Of a stretch of 35,000 nt of DNA, positions 1 to 30,700 are shown one piece after another; the first letter of the stretch is position 1; every line of letters begins with the position of its first letter. The notes beneath the pieces are model-generated. The model did no database searches. It saw only the letters and a list, made by a program, of their open reading frames with translations, and was not told the DNA's origin. Origin of the DNA: Chondrilla cf. caribensis (lineage: Eukaryota > Porifera > Demospongiae > Chondrillida > Chondrillidae); NCBI GenBank assembly GCA_964020155.1, contig OZ026553.1:5249009-5284008 (forward strand). The letters are read 5' to 3'. The position numbers were made by a program, and so were the translations under genes.

Positions 1-26
1 AGAGATGGGGTTCTGACTATCACTTT

Positions 27-131
27 GTCCACTTCCTATGTACTGTTCCTCTTCCTGTGTACTGTCTGTTCACTTCCTGTGTACTGTCTGTCCACTTCCT
101 GTGTACTGTCTGTCCACTTCCTGTGTATTAG
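27..131. repeat. 22-bp tandem repeat at an intron 3' end
   Basis: About five imperfect copies of a pyrimidine-rich 22-bp unit built on cacttcctgtgtactgtctg end directly at the AG acceptor of the exon starting at 132. The array therefore supplies the polypyrimidine tract of that splice site. Bases 1-26 show nothing assignable. Confidence 0.7.
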
Positions 132-3664
<3,533 letters not shown>

Positions 3665-3845
3665 TTATGTCATTGAGAATGTGTTCATAGTATCGTATGC
3701 ATGTCCGTATTTCGTTTGACAATGTACTTTTGTGTGAGACGTATATTAAGTAGGAGACCTTTGCATTTTAGACTGTTTGGTAGTGTGTGTGTGTGCATAT
3801 GTATGTGCATGCATGTTTGGGTGCATGTGTGTTTGTGTGCATGCA

Positions 3846-3882
<37 letters not shown>

Positions 3883-4061
3883 ATGTCTGTGTATATAGGC
3901 GTTTGCATGATAATTATTGTACATAATCAGTACAATCATAACCTGTACATACATGGATGATACAATACACAATAATACTATCAATTTATTCATTTATAAC
4001 ACCAACATTATAATTGTATATATATAAAGTACAATTACACAAATTTACAACTCTTCATCAA
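3665..4061. other. Convergent intergenic region
   Basis: This gap lies between the stop of the TPR gene (plus) and the stop of the first kinase (minus). It holds a GT repeat at 3849-3881, and the AATAAA listed below for the minus gene. No gene is visible. Confidence 0.7.
3985..3990 (-). promoter_or_regulatory. Polyadenylation signal of the minus-strand kinase
   Basis: On the minus strand the hexamer reads AATAAA, about 70 bases after the TAG stop at 4062-4064. The position fits a short 3' UTR. Confidence 0.5.
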
Positions 4062-5326
4062 CTATGAGGTGGAGTTAAAATGCTCTGAAAAGACATGGGA
4101 TTTTAAAAACCGAGCAATGGCATAAGAAAGCACAATGGTGATTAGGATGAGGATTACATGTACATATCCAAACCGGTAGGTTTCTGTCCAAGAGGTGTGT
4201 GTGGGTCGATGTTCTGGTCGAGGGTTACTTGGGATGTTCTTGCTAGTCTCTTCAATTTGATGTTCATCTCGTTTGCCACTTCCCAGAACATACGCTTCAA
4301 GGATTTTACTGTAGTACTCATCTTTCTGGAACTTCTCATCATAGCATTTCATGCTTTTTAGCTGATTATACATCCATTCAACATCTTCACGTTTTTGAGG
4401 ATCATCGTCCAAGCATGTTTCGAGAGGGACTTTAAAGCATTCTTTCTCTTCGTCCTCTAGTTTCTCTATGTGGTGCTGCCGTCTCTGCAACTCACTTCGG
4501 GTCAACTCCACCTTGTTTCCTTTGAATTTGTCCTTATTTAAAGGTTCTGGCCACTTCTGTGCAAGCATGAACAACATCAGACAACCAAAAGAGAATATGT
4601 CCGTAGCAAATCCATCCGGTTTATATCCCCTCTCCTCCCCCAATGCTTCTGGGGGCATGAAGTCTCTTGTGCCAGCTTGTTTGGTGTAGCTCGCTCTAGT
4701 ACTGCCTAGCTGGTCATAAAATCTTGAATTACCAAAATCCGTTACCTTGACTTGAAAGGATCGAGTAAGCAGAACGTTATTTGGAGTGAGGTCTCCATGT
4801 GCCATTTTGATTGAGTGCATATACCTGACAGAGGATAAGACGTACAACCATGTACCACTCATAAACAACAACAACAATAATGACAAAAACACAATAATAT
4901 GCATGATATAAAATCGCCGTTAAGTACAGTAGCTTACCTGAGGGCTAATGCCACATCGATGAGAATACCGCACTTGAATCCAACCAAGTTCTCATCGGGC
5001 TGTTTAGGGAATCGTTTCTCCACAAACTTGCGAAGGTCATAGGGCAGGTACTCTTGCACTATTCCCACTGTACCGACCGCGTCTGGATCCCTATAAAGGC
5101 CGTAGAATTGGACAACATTTGGATGTCTGAGCTTAGACCACTTCTCGGCTTCGCTAAGGAAGGTTTTCCTGTATTTTTCGCCTATTTTATCTTTGAAGAC
5201 CTTCACTGCACAGGGTGCACTATTCCAGGAACCTTTGTAGACATCCGAATAGGAACCGCTACCTAGAAGCTTATCTAGGAGCACGTCAATCCCGTCTACA
5301 ACCACCACGATCGGATTGTCGGCCAT
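4062..5326 (-). CDS. Tail-anchored TKL-like protein kinase, non-RD (kinase A)
   Basis: There are two exons, 5326-4938 and 4824-4062, joined across a 113-nt intron in phase 2, giving 383 aa. The ATG at 5326 opens a kinase domain almost at once: glycine loop GSGSYSDV at residues 22-29, lysine of AVK at K42, catalytic loop HGDLTPNN with H139-D141 and N146, DFG at 159-161, and PPEAL in the activation segment. The intron falls just before the catalytic loop. After the kinase comes a charged linker and a hydrophobic segment (about residues 350-367) followed by a basic, 16-residue tail. This is the layout of a C-terminal tail anchor with the kinase in the cytosol. HGD replaces HRD, so this is a non-RD kinase like IRAK1/Pelle. 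The metal-binding and ATP-binding residues are all present, so activity is likely. The substrate is unknown. It is divergent with the coiled-coil kinase at 5455. Confidence 0.82.
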
Positions 5327-5454
5327 TCACCGATCTATGCGCTACGTACTTGCGGTCCCATGTAGAGCCACGCCTTTTGCGTCGTCAATAGCAGTACGCC
5401 AAACTTTTATTAGAAGTGCAGCAGTACCTTGTAGCTAGTTAGAGATTTATAATT
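5327..5454. promoter_or_regulatory. 128-bp divergent promoter between kinase A and kinase B
   Basis: Only 128 bp separate the two start codons (minus gene at 5326, plus gene at 5455), so both 5' UTRs and core promoters must share this stretch. It is comparatively rich in CpG at its left end. I see no clear TATA box. Co-regulation is inferred from spacing alone. Confidence 0.55.
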
Positions 5455-22046
<16,592 letters not shown>

Positions 22047-22740
22047 TCATACTACATTATGTATTTTTCTGTTAGAATATCTGGAAGAGTGCAAGAAATG
22101 CTGAACATGCTGAACATATTTTGTGCTATTTTTACATTTTTCTCATGACCGGACTAAATTGTAATTGCATGGTAAAGAAATGCAAACCTGTGGTATTGTT
22201 TGCAGTGACATGTTGGTTAATGTAGTGGAATTACAATGGATGAATTGCAAAATGATGCTATCCAAGATTACACCCACCGCCCACAATAATTGGGTATATA
22301 ATTATTATTCATAATTAGTATATGCGTGCTCTACGCGCATAATAATGTGGCCTTGGCCATGGGTGACATGAGTGTTTGTGATATGAGTGTTTCCGCACCA
22401 TAATATATATTATAGCACTATTTAGCTGTAGGGTGTTTACTTTAACAATATCGATGCACTGCAACACGCGTACGATTGCATTGCGGCCATATATAACTAG
22501 TATATGCATATATGTACATAGGGAGATGGGGATTCTTAAACATGGTATTTAGTTCACATCACCAGCTAAGTAGGTTGTGCAACCATATCAGTGGAAAACC
22601 ATTAATTCATGGACGAATATATGGAAAATAGCAAAAAATAATATACAGAGACAACAATCTTACATGTCCTACGAGGGGGTTTGGTCACTGAACCACATTC
22701 AGTCCTAACTCTATCCACTATGACATTACTCATGCTCACA
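22047..22740. other. Convergent intergenic region between kinase B and kinase C
   Basis: The region is AT-rich and carries the 3' UTRs of both genes. I see no gene, no clear AATAAA and no repeat beyond a short doubled gctgaacat after the kinase B stop. Confidence 0.6.
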
Positions 22741-23111
22741 CTAAACAAAATAGAAACTCAGAATAAAGGATACTACAAAGACAATCAACATTACAACGAA
22801 GAAGGGAAGATATTGCTTAGGAGAGTGGTCATCTCGCAATCCCTTAGGAGAGTGGTCATCTCGCAATCTCTTAGAAGTGTGGTCATCTTGTAATCCCTGC
22901 TCATGTGGACGGCCGTTCATGTTCACCTGCTTCGGAGCAACTTCCTCCTCGACACTGGGACAAGAATCTTCAGGCATAGACTCACTCCTCTTGGAGTCTT
23001 TCAGTGGTTTGTTTGATGTTACACCTGGCGTGGGCTGTAAAGGACGATGAACATCATTTAATAGCGGGCACCTCAGTTAGATGGTTCACAAATATTATGG
23101 ATACATGTACA

Positions 23112-23144
<33 letters not shown>

Positions 23145-23158
23145 CACACACAACACAC

Positions 23159-23246
<88 letters not shown>

Positions 23247-25333
23247 TATTCCCTTTAGCATACAGGTTGTCAAGCTCTGCCTTCATGATCTCATAACGAT
23301 CTGCATCTTCAAGGGATGGTTTGGAGGAGATGTCTTTCTGGATGTCATCAAAACTGGGGCGATTTTCAGGCGAATCGAAGCACTTCTCCAGAAGACGTTG
23401 GAACTCATTTTTAGTTTCTTTAGGAAGATCTGTAAGAAGATACTCCCTTCTCGCATACCCACTTGTCACACACCAAGTTGCATCCCCTTTTGGTACAGGC
23501 TCCTTGTGGGTGAGGGTTAGGACAATAACAGATCCAAAAGAATAAACATCCACTTTTGAGTCGTACTTCTCATCTTTCACTTCAGGTGCAGCGTAATTAG
23601 GGTCACCGATACCTTTGGTTAGTTGAGCCTTGTCGATATTATCGTACACCCGAGCCGTGGTGAAATCACTGACCTTTGCAACCAAACTGGTGGTGAGGAG
23701 AATGTTCTTCCCTTTGAGATCTCTATGAATGATGCTTTGGCTGTGGAGGAAGGCCATTGCTCCACAAATGTCAAGGAGAATTGCTCGCTTGAAGTCGAGT
23801 GGGATGGAATCTCTCAGTGTTCGACAGTCTGCTAAGAAGTTCTGCAGGTTTATTGTCAAACGCTCCATGACAACAGAAGGCAACCCTTCTGGGCTGGATC
23901 CTTCCAAAAGGCCGTAAAACTGGACGACATTCGGATGTCGGAGAAAAGCAGCCCATGTGTAGGCTTCTCTTTCAACCTGTTTCATTTCATCCTTATCTTT
24001 GGGGTTTATTTTAAACGTTTTCACAGCACAAGGTCTACCGTACCATGTAGCTTCTTGAATATCGCTGAATTTGCCTTTACCATTCGTAATTACTCCACCT
24101 ACAGATACTTCATGCCTCTTGAGATAGAAGAATTCCCTCAGGTTCTCATTGCCAATTTTCTTCAGGACATTACCCTTCCTCTAATCATAAATATATTATA
24201 TATATGTAAATATAAAAGCAGAATCCAATCTACATTCATTTAATAACTACATTAAAGTAGCATTGCATAGTCAATTCACTCCATTTCAATAATATAATTG
24301 CAGCCCCAGGCAGGGATGGATCTGGGTTATCATTAGTCTTGCATTGCACAGAACCACTTTCAGCTCTGATTTTGAAATTAGGACTTGGTCCCAGTGAAAA
24401 GGGTCTGTACTGTGGCATACAGATTTGTGCACCCAATCAAATTGCAGAACACTTTTGATACATAAAAATAAAATAAAAAAACTTTTCATACTCTGGTGCT
24501 TCTCCAGTACAGAAGTGTATTTGGTATGCCACTACATAATCTAAGGTTTGACGATGTCCAAAACCAACAGGTTTGTGCCAGAGATGATACCATTCCTTCT
24601 GTCAACCATTGTGTGTAGGAGCAGATTTTACACGTGAAAATATCCAATGCTACACAATACGATTGCATTTGTCATTGTCAACTACATACATCTGCCAGTA
24701 CAATACTGGGTATGTGGTGAGTTCTGACCCTTTCTCACCAGGACAAAGTCCTATTTCAAAATTGGAGGCGAGAATGGTTCTGTGGTGAGTGAGAATGTGC
24801 TAACATGGCTGGAGTGAACACAGTATAGGTATCATGACAGTGGAGCCAATTGCAGAGACCAATCATTTGAAAGAAAGGTTTTGGTCATAGAAGGTTATAA
24901 AAGCTCAATATTATAGTTGCAACAGTACTGAATCATAGACTCTATGGATGGTATGATCCATTGTACCTGTGGCTGTTTGGAGTATCTCTGGCTAAAATCC
25001 CTCAACGATGTAATGACAAATTGCGCTCACCTTCTTCTGTAGTGTAGCTGACCAATGATCATATCCGTTTTCCTCCAAAATGCTGCAAAACCCATCAAAG
25101 GCTTCGTTGCTCTTCCCTTTGAGAGTTTTAAACAGGACATCTACGTTTATGGCTGCGTTATTACTGGAGAACACTTCAAACATCTCATCATCGGTGAGGA
25201 ATCCATACTTAGTACCCCTGGCCAGGTGATTTTTGAAGCTTTTAATCGCGACAGCTAGTTTGGTCCGTATCTCGGGAAGCAAGGCTGTGAGGGCCTGTAC
25301 GCGGCTTTCACTCATCGAATCATTAGATGCCAT
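22741..25333 (-). CDS. CARD-kinase with C-terminal membrane anchor (kinase C)
   Basis: There are three phase-0 exons: 25333-25031 (101 codons), 24180-23245 (312) and 23034-22741 (97 plus stop), giving 510 aa. Exon 1 is almost exactly a CARD: an N-terminal helix with LAVAIKSF, then GFLTDDEMFEVF, VDVLFKTLKGKSNEAFDGF and WSATL, matching the spacing of CARD helices. Exon 2 is the kinase: K155 in AVK, HRDLKGKN with H253-D255, and DFT instead of DFG at 273-275. The glycine loop (GKGKFSDI) is weak, but the VAIK lysine and both catalytic aspartates are kept. Exon 3 has three copies of a 9-residue repeat (LRDDHSPKG-like) and ends in a hydrophobic segment that reaches the stop, a tail anchor. RIPK2 joins kinase and CARD in the opposite order, and MAVS joins CARD to a tail anchor; this protein combines both ideas. 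The donor of exon 2 merges with a GT repeat. I chose ATG at 25333; the frame is open further upstream but without an ATG start. Confidence 0.8.
22816..22896 (-). repeat. Coding 27-bp triplicate in the kinase C tail
   Basis: Three consecutive 27-bp units (22816-22842, 22843-22869, 22870-22896) encode repeats of the type LRDDHSPKG just before the membrane segment. The outermost copy has diverged most. Confidence 0.85.
23112..23244. repeat. (CA)n microsatellite, GT in sense of kinase C
   Basis: An interrupted CA run on the plus strand starts exactly at the 5' splice site of kinase C exon 2 (sense AAG|GTGTGTG). The first intron bases are themselves part of the repeat. Confidence 0.9.
24181..25030. 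other. Intron 1 of kinase C
   Basis: This 850-nt intron sits between the CARD exon and the kinase exon. I find no further exon or repeat. Confidence 0.5.
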
Positions 25334-25742
25334 CTTCTCCGACGCGTCTACGGTAACCAAAATGGTCCTCAGAAGCGGATACGTGGCGAGGTACTTCGGG
25401 GACGTTCCCGTCAAAAGTACCACTGTAAAACCAAGTCAACTTCCGCTAGTGACGTAATATGTACGTCATATCCTGCAATAAAATGGCTACTAGAAAGATT
25501 ACAGCTCAACGAGACTTGGCATAAGGCTAATGTCACGATATATATTAACACAGGATAAACACAAGGTCGTTAGATGTCGCAATTCATCATTATAGGCGAA
25601 ATAAGTACAATTCAAAAGGCAATCTAGAACTTGGTCCGTATAATAAGTCATGCAATCAGGAAAGGTTGAACTTGCAGTTGGAAAGTGAAGCAGGGGCAAA
25701 GCAAAGAAATTTGCAATCAGTGTTAGAAATTTAATCGGACTG
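25334..25742. other. Intergenic region, kinase D stop to kinase C start
   Basis: This 409-bp gap between two tandem minus-strand genes must hold the 3' UTR of kinase D and the promoter of kinase C. Apart from the paired CRE-like sites I see nothing definite. An ATTAAA-like hexamer (25730-25735, minus) lies only 7 nt after the kinase D stop, too close to be convincing. Confidence 0.5.
25450..25468. promoter_or_regulatory. Inverted pair of ATF/CREB-like half sites
   Basis: TGACGTA (25450-25456) and TACGTCA (25462-25468) are exact reverse complements around 5 nt. They lie 117-135 bp upstream of the kinase C ATG, in the position of a proximal promoter. Each arm extends to a CRE-like octamer (TGACGTAA, TGACGTAC). 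Confidence 0.4.
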
Positions 25743-27258
25743 TCAACTCAGTTGCAACAGTATGATAGCAATCAAAACACCAATGACAGCAAGCAGGATT
25801 GTTTCTCTGAACTTGCTGGGTTCATTTGGGGTGGTTGGAATATGCCTGGCTGCACTGGTCTCCTCACCCTCTTCGGAAGAAACCTTCTCAATTGAGCTGT
25901 CAACAGCTGGTCCAGGAGACTAGAGATGAACAGCAAGCACAAATGAAGTGAAAGAAGACAGTGACAATCTCCATGGTTACGTGAATATACATGCATGTAT
26001 AAAGTACCTTTAGATTGACATTCAAACAATCAAAGTTGAGTAATATTCGCAGGTTTTAATTTTAGCCATCTTAACAAAGCACAGTAGAAACACCAACCTT
26101 AATACAGCAGGAGCTGGTTTAGGTGTACGATCATGACAGGCCAATGTGCAGTTGTACACAAATCCGCATACATGTCAGGAATGATGGCAAACTCACTTCA
26201 GTGACAGGTACCTTGACCTTCAAACTATCCAGCTCGGCATTCATTATTTCGTATCGTTCATCTTCCGTGATGAACAGCCTGGATGACAGCCGCTTCAGAA
26301 GATCAGCAAACATGGACCGATACTGGGGGTCATCACTGAGGCACTCCTCGATGAGAGGCTGGAATTCATCGTACACAGGCGGCTTGAGGCTCTCCAATAG
26401 ATGCTCCCTTCTCTTATATTCGGTCAATGTCTGGTTGGATTTGGGCATCGGGAACTCATATATCAGCATCTCAATCAAGAGACATCCAAACGAGAACACA
26501 TCTACTTTTGGACCGTAATCCTCTCCGGATGCTTCGGGTGCGGCGTAGTATTTGTTGCCGGGATCCTTGGTCATCATGCCAGCGCTGTCGTAGAGGCGGG
26601 CAGCTCCAAAGTCACTAACCTTTGCAACAAAATGGCTGGTCAGAAGCACATTGTTGGCTTTAAGGTCTCTATGGATAACGTTCATCCTTTCCAGATAGGT
26701 AAAAGCGCGGCAAACGTCGACGGCAATGGAACGGGTGAATTCCATAGGGATGGCATCTTTCAACGTTTTGTGATTCTTCAGGAAACCAGCTAGATCGACG
26801 TAGAGCAGTTCCATGACGATGGCTGTGTCTTCTGTTCTCTTCCACAGACCGAGAAATTGAACTATGTTTGGATGGCGAAGCTCCACTGCCCACTGGTACG
26901 CCTCTCTGTTGTATTGCCTCAATATGTAATTTTCTTGATCGTCTCCTCCTTTCTCGGACAGAATCGAGTGCGTGGATTTGGCAGCACAAGGAGTCCCATT
27001 CCAGGAGACCTTCTTCACAACACCGAAGGACCCTCGAGAAATTTCTTTGATTTCGACGATATCCTTCAGGTACATATAATCTGGTATGCGAACTTTTTCA
27101 TGATCTTTCTCGTAGGATACATCGACAGAAGTGAGGGCGGCCATCTTTTCATAGAAGCAATCAACTTCCGATTTACCCCTGTGCCTTCTGGGTAAGTACC
27201 GAATTAACCAATGCACCACATTCTTGGAAAACGACTGCGTCATGCCATAGACACTCAT
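25743..27258 (-). CDS. Tail-anchored TKL-like protein kinase, RD type (kinase D)
   Basis: There are two phase-0 exons, 27258-26197 (354 codons) and 25919-25743 (58 codons plus TGA), separated by a 277-nt intron, giving 412 aa. A basic N-terminal extension of about 60 residues precedes the kinase. All canonical elements are present: glycine loop SRGSFGVV near 74-81, K94 in AAK, HRDLKANN with H196-D198, DFG at 216-218 and AAPEA. After the kinase comes a short motif (RYEIMNAELDSL) shared with kinase C, and the splice site falls shortly after that motif in both genes. The last exon encodes an acidic linker and a tail anchor (ILLAVIGVLIAIILLQLS) that ends at the stop. An in-frame TGA directly before the ATG supports this start if no further 5' exon is spliced in. 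A donor-like site at 27389 suggests a possible 5' UTR exon. This is the most conventional enzyme of the cluster. Confidence 0.85.
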
Positions 27259-27709
27259 TCAGGTCAAAAAGTAGAAAGATTCGAACTAAAGTCGACTTTA
27301 TTTCACAAAGTGAGCCAATTTAATGTTCTAATGTAGCTATGCATGCTTGTGCTAGTCTATAATTGAAGCGTACTGAATGAAAAGCTTACCTGGGGATGGA
27401 CGTACATGGTCCATCTTCAGGCTTGTTTTTAAAAGGACCAGTCCAGGTATAGTATAGAGGATCGTGCATGACGTCCAGATTGATACTCAATATTCAAAGT
27501 CATTTTCATAATTATCTAGCCTGAGGAAACCTTTCAAGCATACGTATTTATAGTATTATATTACAGTCTATGTTTCAGCCATAAAGACTACTACTTAACA
27601 AGTCATCCAGTGTTGGAACAGCTATACATTATTCATTATCATAGGAATTGGACAAAGGTGCTACTTCAAAACTGCTCACAAACAATAAAACTTAATCAGT
27701 GATAGAATA
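27259..27709. promoter_or_regulatory. Divergent intergenic region between kinase D and kinase E
   Basis: This 451-bp region lies between two start codons pointing away from each other, repeating the arrangement at 5327-5454. On the minus strand CCCAG|GTAAGC at about 27389 could be the donor of a 5' UTR exon of kinase D. No core promoter motif stands out. Confidence 0.45.
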
Positions 27710-30700
27710 ATGGTAAGTTTGGCAAACATGACTGTATTCTTTAACTAGAATCTGACTGTTTAGAAATTCAGATATGCTTGTTTACTATTCACGCATACAA
27801 TATTGTTGTAGTCCTGTATGTTGACATCTGGTGTGTATCTGTATTACCTAGGGTACCTCAGGTAGCAAAGCTTCACCTGATCCAGACCCTACTCCTAGTC
27901 CTGCTCCCATGCTGCCTGACAAAGTTTCCCAGTATATCTTGCCTTCTTCCCAAGTTTCTGTTAATGATGGTGCACCTCTTGGATTTGGTTCATTTGGAAA
28001 CGTGTACAAAGGAAGGTATATGAGTAAGCCATGTGCAGTAAAGATCTTCAATACAGGTGTTATCAAGGGGGACATTGCAAGAGAAGTCGAAATGGCCAAA
28101 CTGATCCAGCATCATGAGAACATAGTACAGGTGTACGGGTTGTGGTATGGGGAGAGTGGGGATGGCAATACCTTTCCTGATGGCCAACCAGCTCTGGTGA
28201 TGGAACTGTGTACAACAAGTCTGAAGTCTTATCTGGATGGAAAGAAGAAGAATCCTGGTGTTACATATACTCTAAAAGATAGGCTCACTATTCTCTATCA
28301 GGTCACATTGGCCATGATCTACTTGCACAGTCAGCGCATTGTCCACGGAGACCTCTCAGCAGCCAACATCCTCCTCCAGATTGATGGGCAACGGTCGTTA
28401 CCAGTACTTACAGCTAAGGTTGGAGATTTTGGCCAAGCTCGTGTCTTGAATCCGAAGACCCTGAAGCACCTCACAAAGGACCATGGCAAAGAGGACATCA
28501 TGCCTCCAGAAGTACTCAAGGGAGATGTCGTCACTCTCACCATAGCAGTTGATGTGTTCTCATTCGGTTGTCTCATCCCTTATGTAGCCACTTGTGTGTA
28601 TCCTAAGCCTGCACCAATGGGGTCAGAGTTTGATAGGCGTAAACCTTACCTTAGTGGTGTGACAGAAACAAGTCGAAGAATTTTTGAGTCTTTGATGGAG
28701 AAGTGCCTGGCTGATAAACCACACTTGAGAGGGACGTTTGAAGACGTACAGTCAATGCTTGGCCCAGAAGTGAACAAGTTTGCTAAGGGAACGTATTCTG
28801 AAACAGAAGAAGAGAGGAAGGTGAGTTAAATATGGCTGTTAACACTGAACTGTTCATGCAAAATTGTCTTGGTCTGTGATAGCGTGAAATTGAGAAGTTG
28901 AAAAGTAATCTCCTTGAATATGAGAGGAAAGTCCAAAGCCTTCAGGTACATAATGCATTTCAGATGCAACAGCTTGTCCCTAGGAGCATATAATAGTACC
29001 AGCACTATTTGGTCCATTATTATTATAGGAAGAAAAAAAGGCCAATGAAGTTTCATACCATGAACTTGAGGTAAGTAGAGTCTTATACTATTCTCAGTTT
29101 CAACATGCTCTGTTCAGTACAGCATCTTATTAACTGTGATTTCTTCCTTATATAGAAGGAGAATAAGCTACTTAGTGTGAGACCTGTTTGTGACAACATT
29201 GTGGTGGATTGAAAAAAAGCCAGACTGTGTTGTCTACATATGCTCTGCTTAGCCTAGTGCATAGTTATGTACTATACTCCTAATAGGGTGACCTTGATGC
29301 CAGTAAATCCACGGTTAATCAATTGGAGGAGACTCTAAGAGAGCGAGATGCTACCATCAAGGATGCTAATGAAAGACTGGCACTTTTAGAGGTTAGTTGT
29401 TTGTTATGCACATTGAGTAGCCGAAAGTAATTGTGATTTTACATGACTCATGTGTTGTAACAGTTTGTGTAACTTGTTTGATGTTTGGTGAACTTCATCT
29501 CCTCCCTTCAGGATCAGTGGAACAAAGTTGAAGGTGTTCAGGCAATTTTTGAAAAGTACCAAAATCTGATTGTACGTATGTTTTCACACACTATCATAGT
29601 CATGCATGTGCTATCAGTTAAGTACGCCTTCTGATTTTGTCTCCTCATCAACAACAGGAAGAGAAAATGAAGCTTGAGGAAAGTAACAGACGAAAAGAAG
29701 CACAATTGTCCCAGCTGCAGTACAGCTGTGATCAGGTATGAGCCTTTCTGCATATCTTCAATAATTAAGCATTTCATTAATTCCTGTACTAATTTCAACA
29801 TGGACGTACATCCTATAGGCTACAACAGAGCGTGACAGTCTAAGAGTGCAAGTTGGAGATTTGGAGTGGGAAATCGGAGCACTGAAGGTTATCAATTGCT
29901 CAGAATACACACAGCGGTCCAATGTAATATGTTGTGACCAATCTGTACTCTCTGTATAATAGGAGGAGAAGAAGGAAGACAAAAGGATAATAGAACAGTT
30001 GAGGATTAGGTTATCTGAGCTTACTGGTGAATATGAATGGTTTAAGAAAAGAAGTGCTTCCCTTGAGGTGTGTGAGCATGTACTCATGTTGGATATATCA
30101 GGATGTACTCATGTTGGATATATCCAGATGTACTCATGTTGGATATATCAGGATGTACTCATGTTGGATATATCCGGATGTACTCATGTTGGATATATCA
30201 GGATGTACTCATGTTGGATATATCCGGATGTACTCATGTTGGATATATCCGGATGTACTCATGTTGGATATATCCGGATGTACTTATGTTGGATATATCC
30301 GGGTGTATTCGTGTTGGATATATCCGGATGTACTCATGTTGGATATATCCGGATGTACTCGTGTTGGATATATCCAGATGTACTCATGTTGGATATATCT
30401 GGATGTACTCGTGTTGGATATATCCGGATGTACTCATGTTGGATATATCCGGATGTACACATGTTGGATATATCCGGATGTACTCGTGTTGGATATATCT
30501 GGATGTACTCATGTTGGATATATCCGGATGTACTCATGTTGGATATATCCGGATGTACTCGTGTTGGATATATCCAGATGTACTCGTGTTGGATATATCT
30601 GGATGTACTCGTGTTGGATATATCCGGATGTACTCGTGTTGGATATATCCGGATGTACTCGTGTTGGATATATCCAGATGTACTCATGTTGGATATATCC

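Noticed and set aside
25334..25423. Upstream extension of the CARD kinase to a GTG at 25423
   Set aside because: No ATG in the extension; the ATG at 25333 directly precedes the CARD and is the simpler start.
27240..27420. Overlapping upstream reading frame in a spliced 5' leader of kinase D
   Set aside because: It needs a 5' UTR exon ending at 27390 and an acceptor without a pyrimidine tract near 27280; the evidence is too thin.
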